From assembly GCA_012845835.1 (NCBI GenBank), contig JABAKD010000002.1:19614629-19678628 (forward strand): 64,000 nucleotides of DNA, written 5' to 3'. Source of the stretch: Undaria pinnatifida (taxonomy: Eukaryota; Sar; Phaeophyceae; Laminariales; Alariaceae). The position numbers and the translations under genes are program-made. Below the pieces are notes generated by a model. It was not told where the DNA came from and ran no database searches. It saw nothing but the letters and a program-made list of their open reading frames with translations. How positions within the stretch are numbered: the stretch's first letter is position 1; each line of letters begins with the position of its first letter. This document shows, piece by piece, positions 43,240-54,267 of this stretch.

Positions 43240-44285
43240 AGTTGCCTGCACGAGTAGTGCGTTCAAGGCGGTTCGCCCCGCAGGCGGTACTCGCCGCCCA
43301 CTACGCTCGTTCAGGAAGGAAAAATATGAAAACGTATGTTAAGCAGGCAGAGAGCCCATGGTTGATTATAGGGGCAAATTGGCGACTTGAAAATGCCAAG
43401 AGCTCCGCCGCCATGCCCCCCCCCCCCGTCCGCAGGCTAAAAAGTTATCTCAGGTATTTATTGGCCGACGGGGAAAGGTACATACGATAATGCATCCCTG
43501 GTACCAGGCAAGCATTGCAAAACCACACACATACAGCAGCAGCGTGGAACATGTGGTTCAACTGTCAGCAAGGAGGCGGCTGTTTCGGGTCGCGTCAGTC
43601 ACACAAATGTTCCGGACTAAAAATGCTACATCATGTCTAGACGTTAGTTCGTCGCAGTGCTGAGTGTCAGCGGTGCTTGGAAAATATATCAAAACTAGTT
43701 GCTCGTGGCTTCATACCTCTGTAGTACGAAAAATGTCCACCAGATACGTAGTATTATACAAGGTGCATCGCTCCGCGGGCGGCATTTGCCGCCCGCCACG
43801 CTCGCTTAAGAAGGAACAACAAGGCACATTATGAGAAGCGGAGAGAGGTTCATGATTGATTGTAGGCGCAAACTGGCGACTTGAACATGCCAAGAGGCCC
43901 GCCCCTACGCTGCATGAAAACAACCCAGACAACACATGCATGGGATGCATCTAGTATCTTGCCGCAGCACTTGCCGTGTATATGTCTGTCTCAAAGTTTG
44001 TGACTAAAGAGCTCTCGATAAATAGGATGACGAATCGGCGCGGACACTGGATGTGCTGGATGTAGATGGGCGGAAACAGCAGTTGAATAAAACACACACA
44101 GCAGCATCGAACAAGTGGTTGAAATGGCAGCAAAAAGACGGCAGTTTTTTGTCACGTCAGCGACACCTTCAAGATATTCCAGACGAAAAAAAAAACGTCT
44201 AGACGGCGGTCCGTCACAGGGTTGAGTGTCAGCGGTACTTGGAAAAAATCCAAAATAGTTGTTGGTGGCTTTGTAACGCATTATT
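43240..44285. repeat. Diverged tandem duplication, units of about 500 bp
   Basis: 43250-43415 matches 43770-43910 (GCGGGCGGC-type hairpin, CGCTCG, AAGAAGGAAC/GGAAGGAAAA, TTGATTATAGGGGCAAATTG/TTGATTGTAGGCGCAAACTG, GGCGACTTGAA). 43530-43715 matches 44095-44280 (ACAGCAGCA, GTCTAGACG, TTGAGTGTCAGCGGTACTTG/CTGAGTGTCAGCGGTGCTTG). No convincing coding content. Confidence 0.75.
44033..44075 (-). repeat. 45-nt recurrent motif C, copy 2
   Basis: Minus strand CCGCCCATCTACATCCAGCA, then CATCCAGTGTCCGCGCCGAT, matching copies at 34581-34625 and 62025-62068. Confidence 0.7.
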
Positions 44286-44854
44286 CAAAGACCAACAACA
44301 GCAAAGCGAAACGAAACATAAAATGCTTTTTTCAAAGTATATACAAGGCTCCCAGCAGGCTGCCTGATCGAAGTCTGGCCATGGAGCCTAAAATCGCACA
44401 CAGACACCACGAGGCATAATTTCTTGACAGACGGATTATAATCGAGCCCAGAAACTTTAGGGACGAACACGCTTGACTCATGCGGTCGTGTAGATCCCTT
44501 GAGGCGCTGCGATGGTGCGGTGGCCGCAGAGGTTTTGGTCGTGCCTCAAATCGGGTCGCTGTGAAGATACTGTCGATCATGTTTTGTGGCAAAACTTTTC
44601 CTTTGGTTTCAAGGGGAAGCTGCTTATTGGTTTTCCGGCAAGCAATAAAAAAAACGGTAAGTTCATTTTTTCTTTAAGCACGATGAAGCTTTGTTTTTAC
44701 ATAAAATATCTTGAGTACAATACTCCCTTAAATGCCGGCCAGAACCACGCGTTTGTACGCACAGGTCCCACAGCTTTAAGTACACTAGCTGTCTCTGCAT
44801 AATGCCAGTGCGTGTCAGGCCTATGTACCGGCATTATAGCATGCCAGCCCCTAG

Positions 44855-45180
44855 CCTCTCGTCGTCGATTGTGCCAGCTTGTACCGAGGTTTGGGTGGGA
44901 TCATGCCAAAACATAAACGTATCGGGTAGGGTGCTCTTCACAGGCTGCTAGCCAATAGCACCCCAACTTCAAGCCTCGTCGTCGTTTATCCCACGTCGTG
45001 TCGAGGTTTGGGTGGCACCATGCCGAAAAATAAATCTATCGGGTACAGGAAGCACCACCCTCACAGCCAAACCTCCTTAGTGTGGCTTATTTGCCCTTAA
45101 AGGCCGTTCGTCAAAACTACCCCCTTCGCGGGTGTCCCACGTTGTGCCGAAGTTTTGGTGGGATCATGCAGGTAATGCCG
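44855..45180. repeat. Three diverged tandem units, about 120 bp each
   Basis: TCGTCGTCG...GAGGTTTGGGTGGGATCATGCC, then CATAAACGTATCGGGTA. The pattern recurs at about 44870, 44990 and 45125 with drift. Confidence 0.75.
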
Positions 45181-45401
45181 ACTCGGGCACCATTGAAGAA
45201 TAATTAAGTATCAGACTGTACGTTCGACAAGAAGAGGTGAAATATACAGCTGTGCGTCCGCCTTGCGTCAGTTTAGATGTTGGGCTGTTTCCGAAGAGGT
45301 GGGCTGTTCGATCGACCACATAATCTGAAATCCTAAGGAGGTTTGCATGGTGGCTATCGGCAACAACACTTACTTGTGTGCTTGTCTGCTTGCTTGCGTT
45401 G

Positions 45402-45635
45402 TGTGGCGCCTGGGGATACACACCTGCACATACATGCATGGGTTTGCATGATAGGCGTAGGCATGCAGGCTCTTACGAACCGTAACATGTAACCACCGTT
45501 TGGGAGCTGCACCGAATATGCAGGCACAATAAGTCGCTCTGCTTTCTGGCGTTGTCCATCAGTTCGGGTCTTCCTACCGAGCCAGGTGCTACAGCGATGC
45601 TGGCATCAGACTCCTGCTGAGTTCAGGAGTGTAGG
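45402..45635. repeat. LTR-like direct repeat, left copy
   Basis: Aligns without large gaps to 56466-56697 (TGTGGCG...GCATGGGTTTGC, GGCATGCAGG, TCTTACGAACC, ACCACCGTTTGGGAGCTGCA, TCTGGCGTTGTCCAT, ACTCCTGCTGAGTTCAGGAG). It directly abuts the truncated 3' end of the copia element. It is most simply the 5' LTR remnant of the gypsy element whose 3' LTR is the right copy; a solo LTR is the alternative. Confidence 0.7.
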
Positions 45636-47465
45636 CCCAGTGCCGGCTGATGTCTTTGCAGTGGGTACGCTCGAAGCAGACCTGGTGGTTGCAGGCGTCG
45701 ACGTGGAACCTCGTCCACCACGAGTACCACGTCCACGTGCAGACCCGCTGCCACGTCCACCGCGCTGCGTGATGCCTCCCGGCGCAGATCCACCACGCGA
45801 AGCAGACCTGGTGACTGCAGGCGTCGGCGCGGAACCTCGTCCACCACGAGACCAACCGCGTCCACGCACAAAACCACCCTGCGGCGCAGTGCCAGACGGA
45901 GCAGAACCAGCGGGTGATGAACCAAGCGGCGGCGCCGGACCAGGTGACGATCCAGGAGAAGACGCATCGTTGACCGGCACCGGGGGACTGACTCCCCCCG
46001 GCGGGGCAGGGCTATCTTCCTCAGGCGTACCACCAGAAGTCCCAGGCGCATCGTTGGCAGAAGCAGATCCAGCAGGTGCAACTCCAAGATCACGGTTGGT
46101 TGTCTCACAAAATTTTTCGAGACGCTTAATCGCAGACAGATCCCCGACGGCATCCCCAACGGCACGTTCAGGAGAGACCGAATCAGCCGAGTGGTTGGAA
46201 GAGTAGTTTCGCACGTCTCTAAGCATGTCGTCGTGGTCGTCGTACGTGAACTCCCCGTCGTCAAAACCGCGCGCGCCCAACGAGGGCACGACAGAAGGCG
46301 CCTCCATGAAGATAACATTTTGACTCACCCGCACACGTCGCGTCTCAGAGTTGTAGATCCGGTAGGACTTGCTTTCCTCGCTGAATCCGACGAGCCGGCC
46401 TTCCCAAGCACGATGCTCCTGCTTATTGGTGTGGACCTCTTCGTGCACGAACGCCCGGGACCCGATCACCCGGAGATGACCGAGATAGGGATCCTTGCCG
46501 TAGAGCGCCTTGTACGGTATTCCGTTTGCAAAGCTGCGTGAGGAGTCCGGTTGCTCAGGTAGACGGCCGTCTTCATCAGCTCCCCCCAAAGGAAGTTCGG
46601 AAGTGTCGAGTCGGCGAGAAAACAGCGCAAGATGTTCAAAATCCGGCCTGCACGCTCGTTCGCTCCGATCTGTTGAGGGGTGTTCGGAGAGGCAAACTTC
46701 AGCTTGATGCCGTCTTGACAGTACTGATGGAACTCCGCGCTCGTGAATTCCGTGCCGCGGTCCCCGCGGAGGGCATGGATGCGCTCGCCGGTAGGAATCA
46801 CGGTCTCCTTGACGAACACCGCAAGGGCGTCCACAGAGCAGGTCGATCATCACCTTCTTCCACTTGGTTTGCTGGTCAACGAACTTGACGGAGTATTTGA
46901 ACCCGCCCAGAGATTTAGGCGTGAAGGGGCCGAGAGTGTCGACGGATACGAGCTGGGAAGGACGTAGAACATTGTAGGTGGCCTGCTTGGGGTGAGGTTG
47001 TTGTGCGCTCTTTCCGAGTGGGCAGGTACTACAGTTCTTAAGGTCGCCGGTGTAGTCGACACCGCTAGTCGGCTCCTTCCTCAGGACGTCCACGCTCTTG
47101 TGGTTGATATGTCCCATGCGCCGGTGCCACAGGTCAGCGGACTCCGAATTCAAGGCAAGGCCGTCAGGGGCTCGCCCGAGGACCATCTGGCCCCCGGCGC
47201 CACCCTCTAGTTTCACCTCGATGGAGCACATGAATTTTCTGGTCGCGTCGTCCACCCCACAGGTTTGCATCGGGATAACCACGCTCCCCGACTCCCATCT
47301 GGGGTTGGCCGGATGAAACAACGTCGCCACTCCCTTCTGCATCGCCGCGGTCACGGAGAAGAGATTGGTGCCCAAATCCGGCACCAAAACGACGCGAAAG
47401 GAGACGCGCCGGTCATTTCCGTTGTCGTCCGTGACGGCGCCGAAGATAGTCCCCGTTGTTACGCC
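45606..47465 (-). pseudogene. Copia protease-integrase segment, frameshifted
   Basis: Continues the gag frame after the TAG codon. PDLGTNLFSV closes the protease region. LWHRRMGHINHK then CSTCPLGK is the HHCC integrase zinc domain. VSVDTLGPF holds the first catalytic Asp. Around 46845 the frame shifts; the second Asp (HALRGDRGTEFTSAEF) and Glu (PQQIGANERAGRI) are read in another frame until about 46515, where the first frame resumes (PYKALYGKDPYLGHLRV). The tail has an RGG/RGR-rich duplication. Reverse transcriptase is absent. Confidence 0.85.
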
Positions 47466-48863
47466 CTAGAGGAGATGCTGGCCGGCGGCGACGATCGTGT
47501 GAGGGACCTGAAAGTCGTCGACGTCGCACATGTGGGCCCGCACTCCTGGTGTAAGCGCAGGGTCGAGGTAGTCGTTGGTCGCTTCGCTGTCCGCAACCAT
47601 CCGGGTGCACAACCCGTCTGGTCGAAAAGGAGCAAGCGATATCTCCGCAAGAGTCGCCATAAACGCACCAAAAAACCCTGAAGGCAAGCGGTGGTCCTGT
47701 GCAGGCGACTCTGAGGAGATAAATGAAGATGCCGCCGGAGTGGAGGCAGCCGCCGCCGGAGGCGTCTGGGAAAAGGCAGAAGACAAAGTTGCCGCAGCCG
47801 ATGGAGCGCGTTGGGTGCTGAAGGAGAACCCGAACGAAGTCGGCTCAGTGGGAGCCTGCGGCGCCGTCGCCGGAGTCGATTGCGCCAAGTGAGCGCTTCC
47901 GATGTTGGGCAGGTTGACCTGACCAGCGGAATGCAGCAGCGCCAGGTTGGCAACCAAGCCATGGAGCTCCTTCTGCTTGTTCGCGGGAAGCTCCTGCTGT
48001 TTCTGACACTCAGCATCGCTGTGCGTGGTGGTGTTGTGGTAGGAGCACCATTTCGGCTGAGCAGTCCCCACACGACCGCCGCGCTTGTTCTTGCACTTCT
48101 TCTCCGGCTTCGGACGGTTCTTCTGCACTTGTTGGGGGCAGTCACGCTGGAAATGCCCGTACGCCTTGCATCGATGGCACTGGTCGGATGAGGACGCCGC
48201 CATCGTGGCCCCCCGCCCCGAGACCACGGGCCCCGACGCGTTGCGCGACTGCTGATCCACGTAGAAGCGGTTGGCCGTCTCCTGGAGACGGTCAACGGAC
48301 GTGAATTCCTCACGATAGTGCATCTCACGGATGAACTTAAACTCTGGGGCTTTCGTCAGGCTCGAGAGCATGATGTCTAGGTAGACCTCCTTGGAGACGT
48401 CCTTTTCCAGGCCCTGGAGGCGAATCTTGAGGTCCATTCCTTTCGTGAAGAAATCGATGGGATCCCCGCCCGCCAGGTGCCGAAGGCCGAAAAGCTGTCT
48501 GTGACACGCACGCCGAGCTTCCTGGGTTTGAGCGTCGAAACGCTCGTTGAGGGCCTTCCAGGGTGCCGCTCCATCCGCCGCCTCCTCGTGGGTAAGGACG
48601 GTGGCGTGCGCAGACCCGGAGGTGACGAAGAAGAGGAGGGAGAACAGGCGACTGTTAGCCTGGTCCCACTTGGCCCTATCTCCCTCGTCCGGCTTAGGTT
48701 CCGCAGGTCTGTCGGCCCCGGCTAGGATGGGCTTAAGATCCGGCGCGAAGAGGTTGACTGAGTTCCGGAGTTGTGTCTTCCACACGCGAAAACCCTGCTG
48801 CCCCGAGATGGTCCCAACGGCGTCCAGCATGCGGTGGAGCCCGGAGCTCGATGATTCCGCCAT
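47466..48863 (-). CDS. Copia gag with protease start (465 aa)
   Basis: The ATG at 48863 begins MAESSSSGLHRMLDAVGTIS. Residues about 15-215 form the usual copia gag region (WKALNERFDAQTQ, DIMLSSLTK). A CCHC zinc knuckle, CHRCKAYGHFQRDC (C-x2-C-x4-H-x4-C), follows and binds RNA in the virus-like particle. Near the end the copia protease signature DSGATN appears as DSEATND, with Gly replaced by Glu beside the catalytic Asp, which should impair cleavage. The frame ends at TAG and resumes immediately in the same frame as the downstream pol segment. Confidence 0.88.
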   Translation of the reverse strand: MAESSSSGLHRMLDAVGTISGQQGFRVWKTQLRNSVNLFAPDLKPILAGADRPAEPKPDEGDRAKWDQANSRLFSLLFFVTSGSAHATVLTHEEAADGAAPWKALNERFDAQTQEARRACHRQLFGLRHLAGGDPIDFFTKGMDLKIRLQGLEKDVSKEVYLDIMLSSLTKAPEFKFIREMHYREEFTSVDRLQETANRFYVDQQSRNASGPVVSGRGATMAASSSDQCHRCKAYGHFQRDCPQQVQKNRPKPEKKCKNKRGGRVGTAQPKWCSYHNTTTHSDAECQKQQELPANKQKELHGLVANLALLHSAGQVNLPNIGSAHLAQSTPATAPQAPTEPTSFGFSFSTQRAPSAAATLSSAFSQTPPAAAASTPAASSFISSESPAQDHRLPSGFFGAFMATLAEISLAPFRPDGLCTRMVADSEATNDYLDPALTPGVRAHMCDVDDFQVPHTIVAAGQHLL

Positions 48864-50370
48864 CGCTGAAAGCCAGGGTCACACTCCCGGGCGCGGTCAG
48901 GTTTTCGGCACACGTACGACGCCCCGAGAGCCTGAAAAGGGTCGGCGCGCCTAAGAAGGATACGGTGCAATGCTACACAGGGGTAGACTTAGTTCAGGTC
49001 GCAGCGCCGTAGCTCACGACCCACGTCCGGCTTTAGCTATCCAGCTTCCGCCCAGACCACTGCGCCCCGTCGAGCACAGCTCATGACCAACCGCAGGTGG
49101 CGAAACTGCGGTGTTGAGACGACGGAATAGCCAGCTCCGGCCTCGTCCTGCAGATACACGGGTCAGATGCACTGCTGAGACTTGCTACGCGTCTTGCAGC
49201 GTGGACTTTCGGCTGCTGCACAGATGCAAACAGGCCTGGTCAGATTATCAGCCTACACACGCACCGATCAAAAAATCAGCACGAGGAAGATATCTTGGAC
49301 AGACCTACCTCGCGTATACCACAACGCGCAGGTATACCTCGCGTATACTACAACGCGCAGGCAAATTTACGTCAGCGGGTCACGTAGGTGCAGCGGCAGC
49401 AGCAGGCGGCTACCAGCTAGCAGTCGTACCCTCAGCCTACACACGCTACCAAGCCGGCAACTCGGTACGTGGGAGATATCTTGAATAGACTTCGCCTCGC
49501 GAGAGAACCACGGGCAGGCGATTTCGGTCGCCAGTTACAGACACAGAGAACACCGAGAACGGTGCGCCGCGCGCAGAACTAACAACCTGCACAACCCTAT
49601 TCGCCAACCGAAATCAACGCCTAGAACTTGTGCTCCCGAACGCTTTACACAAACAGTAGCGTACCGAAAGTGCAGCCGAGAGCCCAGGTGATCAGTCCGG
49701 GCCCAGTAAGCAAGCGGGTTGACTCAGTGTGACCTCCAGCAGAAAGCAGACTCCGGCAGTATCTCCCCGCCAAAAAATATCCAAAAATATCTAAATCCTG
49801 CAGGATGCAAAAATATCCAAATCCTGGAGGACGGGTGTGCTCTCCACAGCACTCGGCGACAGCAGTAAACGCGCAGTCGCCGCAGGCCCCCACTCACAAA
49901 CACGAGGCTTCGTAACCTGTCATGGATAATGTGTCATACCCTGGCACGGTGGTTTGAGGGGCTATGCTGTCGACGTTAGTCGAGATGATGGCACGATGCG
50001 AGAGGATAGCCCGGAAGACGAAGTGCTTCCGAGATGTAGAGAAGACGTTGAATAGTACAGCGGTGGCGCTTAATTTGGCAAACACACACAGCTACAAACC
50101 GCAGAGTTGCAGGAGCCCAGACGACGGCTGCTTCCCAGAGATGACCAGGACAGCTACGATCCGGAAATATCTACAAGAGAGAGACACACGAGAGAGTGAG
50201 CTACCTGGATATCAAGCGGAGAATCCTATGGAAGTAATTCCTCCGCACACATACGTACGTTACACTTGAACCGACACATATGAGATCTACGATGCACAAG
50301 AGCAGTGCTACTGAACATTGACTCATAACGGCTATGTGCCAACATTTCCATAACACCAATAGCCACCACG
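48864..50370. other. Presumed copia leader/LTR and gypsy 5' region, no gene recognised
   Basis: A 27-29 bp unit (CTCGCGTATACCACAACGCG) is repeated at 49306-49355. GATATCTTG-type words recur near 49290 and 49470. No copia 5' LTR could be delimited because no second copy is in the window. Confidence 0.4.
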
Positions 50371-51210
50371 GTGAGCAGGAACAATAAGACTAACAACAAT
50401 GACAACGCATACTACGTTGACGAGAAACCAAGCACAAATATCGACATTATTCCTAGAGGAGAGCACCCTGCTGCAAGAGGAATACACCCTGCTGCTGAGA
50501 AATTGGAGGTTAGTGCAGATCTGGTGGCGGTTCTTCGAGGGCTGCAACGCAGCAATATCCAAGCCCTCCCTCCCCGACTAACCAGCCCGGACCCAGAACC
50601 ATGCGATGAGTTGCTACAAAATTCCAAGAGTACAGCACCAAAGTTGGCAACGAGGGTGTCACAGTACGATCCTGCATGACGTTGACGGTATTGGCAGATG
50701 TTTGTCTCATGGCAAAAATTCCCCGACCATAGCATGCAGTCGATCACCAAGCATGAACTTTTGGTCTGTCTACAGCACGTGGCGCAGCCATCAGGTAGTC
50801 TCAATGCAGTGGCCATCACTGCACGGCTGCAACAAGCTGCCCGTGCTGTACCTCCGCCAGCAGACGCCAATGAAGTCCACCAGCATGTCTTCAATCTTCG
50901 GAAAGCTATGTGTGAAGTTCTGGGTAAGACGAGAAGTTGGGGCCACTACAAGGTTGACGGCGACATGTTCGGCGCGTGGAAACCAACCGCGGCAAAGACG
51001 TACAGCCGCATCATGCTGGAAGCGCTGGAGCCAGTCATGTTTCGCGAAAGTTGTCGAGCACTGTTTGTAGTAGATACGTCAATTTGAAGGACCCGAGAGT
51101 TTTTATGAAGCTCATCCGGGACCAAGGACTCCGATGGCCGGACACTCAGTTGGTGCTAGACGCGGTTTCTCAGCGGGGCCGAAGCACTCGGGATCGCGCG
51201 CACGGGGATG
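50371..51210 (+). pseudogene. Gypsy gag-like remnant
   Basis: Two offset frames (50371-50679 and 50698-51087) have protein-like composition (VSADLVAVLRGLQRSNIQAL; WGHYKVDGDMFGAWKPTAAK; YSRIMLEALEPVMFRESCR). They lie directly upstream of the gypsy protease on the same strand. No zinc knuckle is visible, so assignment to gag rests on position. Confidence 0.45.
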
Positions 51211-51701
51211 GGTGATCACCACGGTGGACATGAAATCTTAGGGAAACAGAAAAGAACAAAAATGCTTCGTCTGACTGCACACCCCGCGCAAGCGGGCGAT
51301 TCGAAGACTTAAGAAAGAGTGTAACCGCTGTGTGCCCCAGTTTGGTTACCTAGAGCCACAATTCTGGACAAATACACGCACGGTGCAGGGCGTTTCAGCG
51401 GTAGGCATTGGGCACATTCTCCCTGGAGGGTTGGAGTGCAATCCGCTCCCGCTACACCTGTACGTGTCGGAGTGCGGGGCCGTGGACGCGCCCTCGAACA
51501 ACAGGGTGCGAGGGATGGTGGTGGAGCACGCCCTGGACGGTCACCTTCCGGCGGCCACCCTCCAGGAAGCCAATCTCTCCCACGCTATCAACCTCCCTCA
51601 AATGACCCCCGCAATAAGTCAGGACGAGGAAGGGGGACGCAGGCGCTCAATGCAGCTGTGGGGCTCCTGGATCCCGCCGCGAAGAGTATTATGAGCCTTC
51701 T

Positions 51702-52254
51702 TTGTCCGACTGTGGTGCTCAAACTCCTGATCCTGCAAATCTTCTTGCCACAACCGAGCAACTGCCGGAGGAGGAAACTACCGCAAACGGCAACTCTGAA
51801 GAGACAGCCGTGAGCCTGGCATGGATGGGTACGGGTCACCTCTGTTCGGCGGGAGGTATTGATGGGGAGAGAACCGAGGGCCGTATTCTTCTAGACACGG
51901 GGAACCAAATCGATGCCATCAGTCGTAGCATGCTTGGCAAACTATACACCTGGTAATAGCTTCCCCACCATACCTCCGCTGGATACGCGCGAATTTTTCG
52001 TAATAATGGCTGACCAAGTTGCTGCGGAGGACGTGGGTAACACCGAACTCTTGAACATCACTATATCGAGTAGTGTTGGTGGTCTTCTGCTTAAGTGGAG
52101 CATCAAGTTTGTGGTTCTGGAAGGAATGGATGAACTCCTGATGCTTGGGCACCCCACTATGAAGGCCGAGTTGGGTATTGATGTCAAGCGCATTTTAACC
52201 AATTTACCGGCCGAAGGCGAGACAGCGGAGTTTGATCGGCCGTACCCTAGTTAG
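51702..52254 (+). pseudogene. Gypsy retropepsin-like protease, frameshifted
   Basis: The DTG active site is in LLDTGNQID (about 51892) and the hydrophobic LLMLGHP flap-end motif is near 52140. A frame change lies between about 51910 and 51955. Confidence 0.8.
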
Positions 52255-52274
52255 CTGGGGCCCGCGGAGTCCCG

Positions 52275-53366
52275 GTGGAACCGGACGCCGGCGAGTCTCT
52301 CTTCACCGACAAGGCGCCAGCTCGCCTTCTGGAGTCGGGCGTGGAACTCCAACACCGCCTTGAGCTCTTGAACAAAGGCGTCGAAAAAGTCGCTCAAGCG
52401 CGCATGGATGAGGAAGGTCTGCGAGCAGTTGCCCATGCTGTGCTGGTCGAGTATGCGGACTGTTTCCGAGCCGTGCTGCGAGCAGAAGACCCGCCGGTCG
52501 ACGTGCCGCCAATGAAAGTGCAGCTTCGATCGGGCGCACGCCCGGTCCACGCGCATGCGCGCCAAGCTGCGCATGAAAAAAACACGTTCCTAGCAAAAAT
52601 TGTACCAGGTACAAATTTTGGTGGCTGCGGAAGTGGTCGTAGCGGCGTTGGGATCGATGTTTGCAAGCCCTGCTACAGCAGTTGTCAAATCGTTGTCGGT
52701 CAAAGGGAAAGTTCAGGCAGCTCGTACGGTTGCTTGGGATCTTTCTGGCACCATGCACAAAGTTGAGGGCAACTGGAAATAATTTAAGGCAGACGCACAG
52801 CTTACGTCCGTTTTTTTAGAAAACTTGGTGGAGGAAGCCCTCGCGAAATACCGCCTGGTCACCGCCTGGTCATCGATTGCGGCGCTCTAAACGCGTATAT
52901 GGAACCTGATCCGTTCCCCTCCCGCTTCCGCAAAACATGGCCTTGTCCTTGCCGGATATCCTTGCCGGATATCGTTTGTACATGTCTCTCGATACGTACA
53001 AATGTTTCAGGCAGATAACGCTACATGCGGCATCCCAGAAGGTGTTCGCGTTCATCACCCCAGGAGGCTAATGGAAAGCCCACAAGGACGCCGCAAGGTT
53101 GCCGTAACGCCACAGCCCAATTTGTGGGCGTGATGAACTACGTTTTTGGGTCCCTCAATGGGGACATCTGTGTCGTGTACGCGGATGACATCTTGATATT
53201 TGCGAAAACACAACGACAGCTAGTGCAACGCGCGCGGATGGCCCTGCAGCGTCTCCATCGCCATCATATATACCCGTCGGCGGAGAAAAGTATCTCCTAC
53301 ACCACAAAAGTAAAATGGTGCGGCAAGCTGTATTCCGCATCGGGCATGCGCCAGGACCCAGCGTGA
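52275..53366 (+). pseudogene. Gypsy reverse transcriptase, interrupted
   Basis: The pre-RT region is at 52275-52600. From about 52590 to 53020 the sequence reads in no consistent RT frame and includes a GTACCAGGTAC palindrome at 52602-52612. The catalytic palm resumes at 53095: TAQFVGVMNYVFGSLNGD, then YADDILIFAKT with both Asp residues intact. Confidence 0.85.
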
Positions 53367-53437
53367 ATAGATGGGCTACTCTCCCTTCGCCGTCCCGAGA
53401 CCGGCGGCGAACTGCAGCATTTTCTGGCTGCCGTTAA

Positions 53438-53930
53438 TTGCACATGAATCTCCTGGATTTTGTAAAAGTAGTAGCTCCGCTGCGGAACCTCATGGATTCG
53501 TTGCTTCATAATTGCAGCCAGCGCACAAAGCGAGTGGTCAACAAAGCCACAGCGGATGAGTGGAACAACGAGTGTGGGACCGCGTGGGCGTGCGCGAAGA
53601 CGCCCTTAGAGAAGTGCGTCAACCTAGCGCAGCCATGCGAGGAATTCATGGTTGTAGTATTTACGGGTGCTCCTGGCTTATGCTGGGGAGCTATGGTGAC
53701 ACAAGTGCCCAGTGGTGATCTGAGGGCGGGGCTCGACCCTTCGGGCATGAGCACGCCCCGCGTGGTTTCGTGAGTGGACTTGCACGAACTCCAAGCTGCG
53801 GTGGCCCACTCTTGACAAGGAGGCTTTCGCCATAGTGGAAACGTTCAAGCGTTTGGAATGGCTGCTTTGGGACGGGCCTGAATTTTGTACCGAACGCCGA
53901 AACCAGTATATATTTTCGACTCACACAAAG
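53438..53930 (+). pseudogene. Gypsy RNase H, frameshifted
   Basis: FVKVVAPLRNLMD connects RT to RNase H. The active-site TDAS strand is replaced by TGAP at about 53670, losing the first catalytic Asp. After a stop at about 53772 the domain continues in another frame with LRWPTLDKEAFAIVETFKRL. Confidence 0.8.
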
Positions 53931-54267
53931 TGGTATCGACCCTAAGCAAGGCGGTTTTTCAACAGGGACATTTTCGCAACTCCATCCGACACATCGCCGG
54001 TACCGAACAATTGTGGGGGGGTATTTTATCTCGATTACCCCCCCTGCGTCCGCCCATGCAGTCGCAATCAGGGCACCACCTCCAGAGATACCTGCCCATG
54101 AAGGTGAGATCAGTCAAAACGTTTTTTTTTCCCCTCAGTGGACGTCATTCACGGCATTCAACTCCAGTTTGCGCCTGCGTGCGCGGAGGCAGCCCTGGCT
54201 TCGCGTCGTCTTTCTCCACGGGAAATGGGAGCGTGGTGCACCGCGGTGACTTGGCGGTGTGTAGGTT

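Larger units (their letters stand above)
45606..48863 (-). mobile_element. Ty1/copia-type retrotransposon, 3'-truncated
   Basis: Minus strand, in order: gag (48863-47466), a protease motif at the gag end, GAG-pre-integrase zinc domain, integrase core, and a Pro/Ser/Gly linker with RGG repeats. Coding stops at 45606 where the LTR-like repeat begins. No reverse transcriptase or RNase H follows, so the element is dead. Defects are one in-frame TAG (47468-47466) and two compensating indels bounding about 46515-46845. It lies in the same orientation as the PsbP gene. Confidence 0.88.

Noticed and set aside
45586-46206. 206-codon plus-strand Pro/Ala-rich ORF
   Set aside because: Antisense shadow of the RGG/Pro-rich tail of the copia polyprotein.
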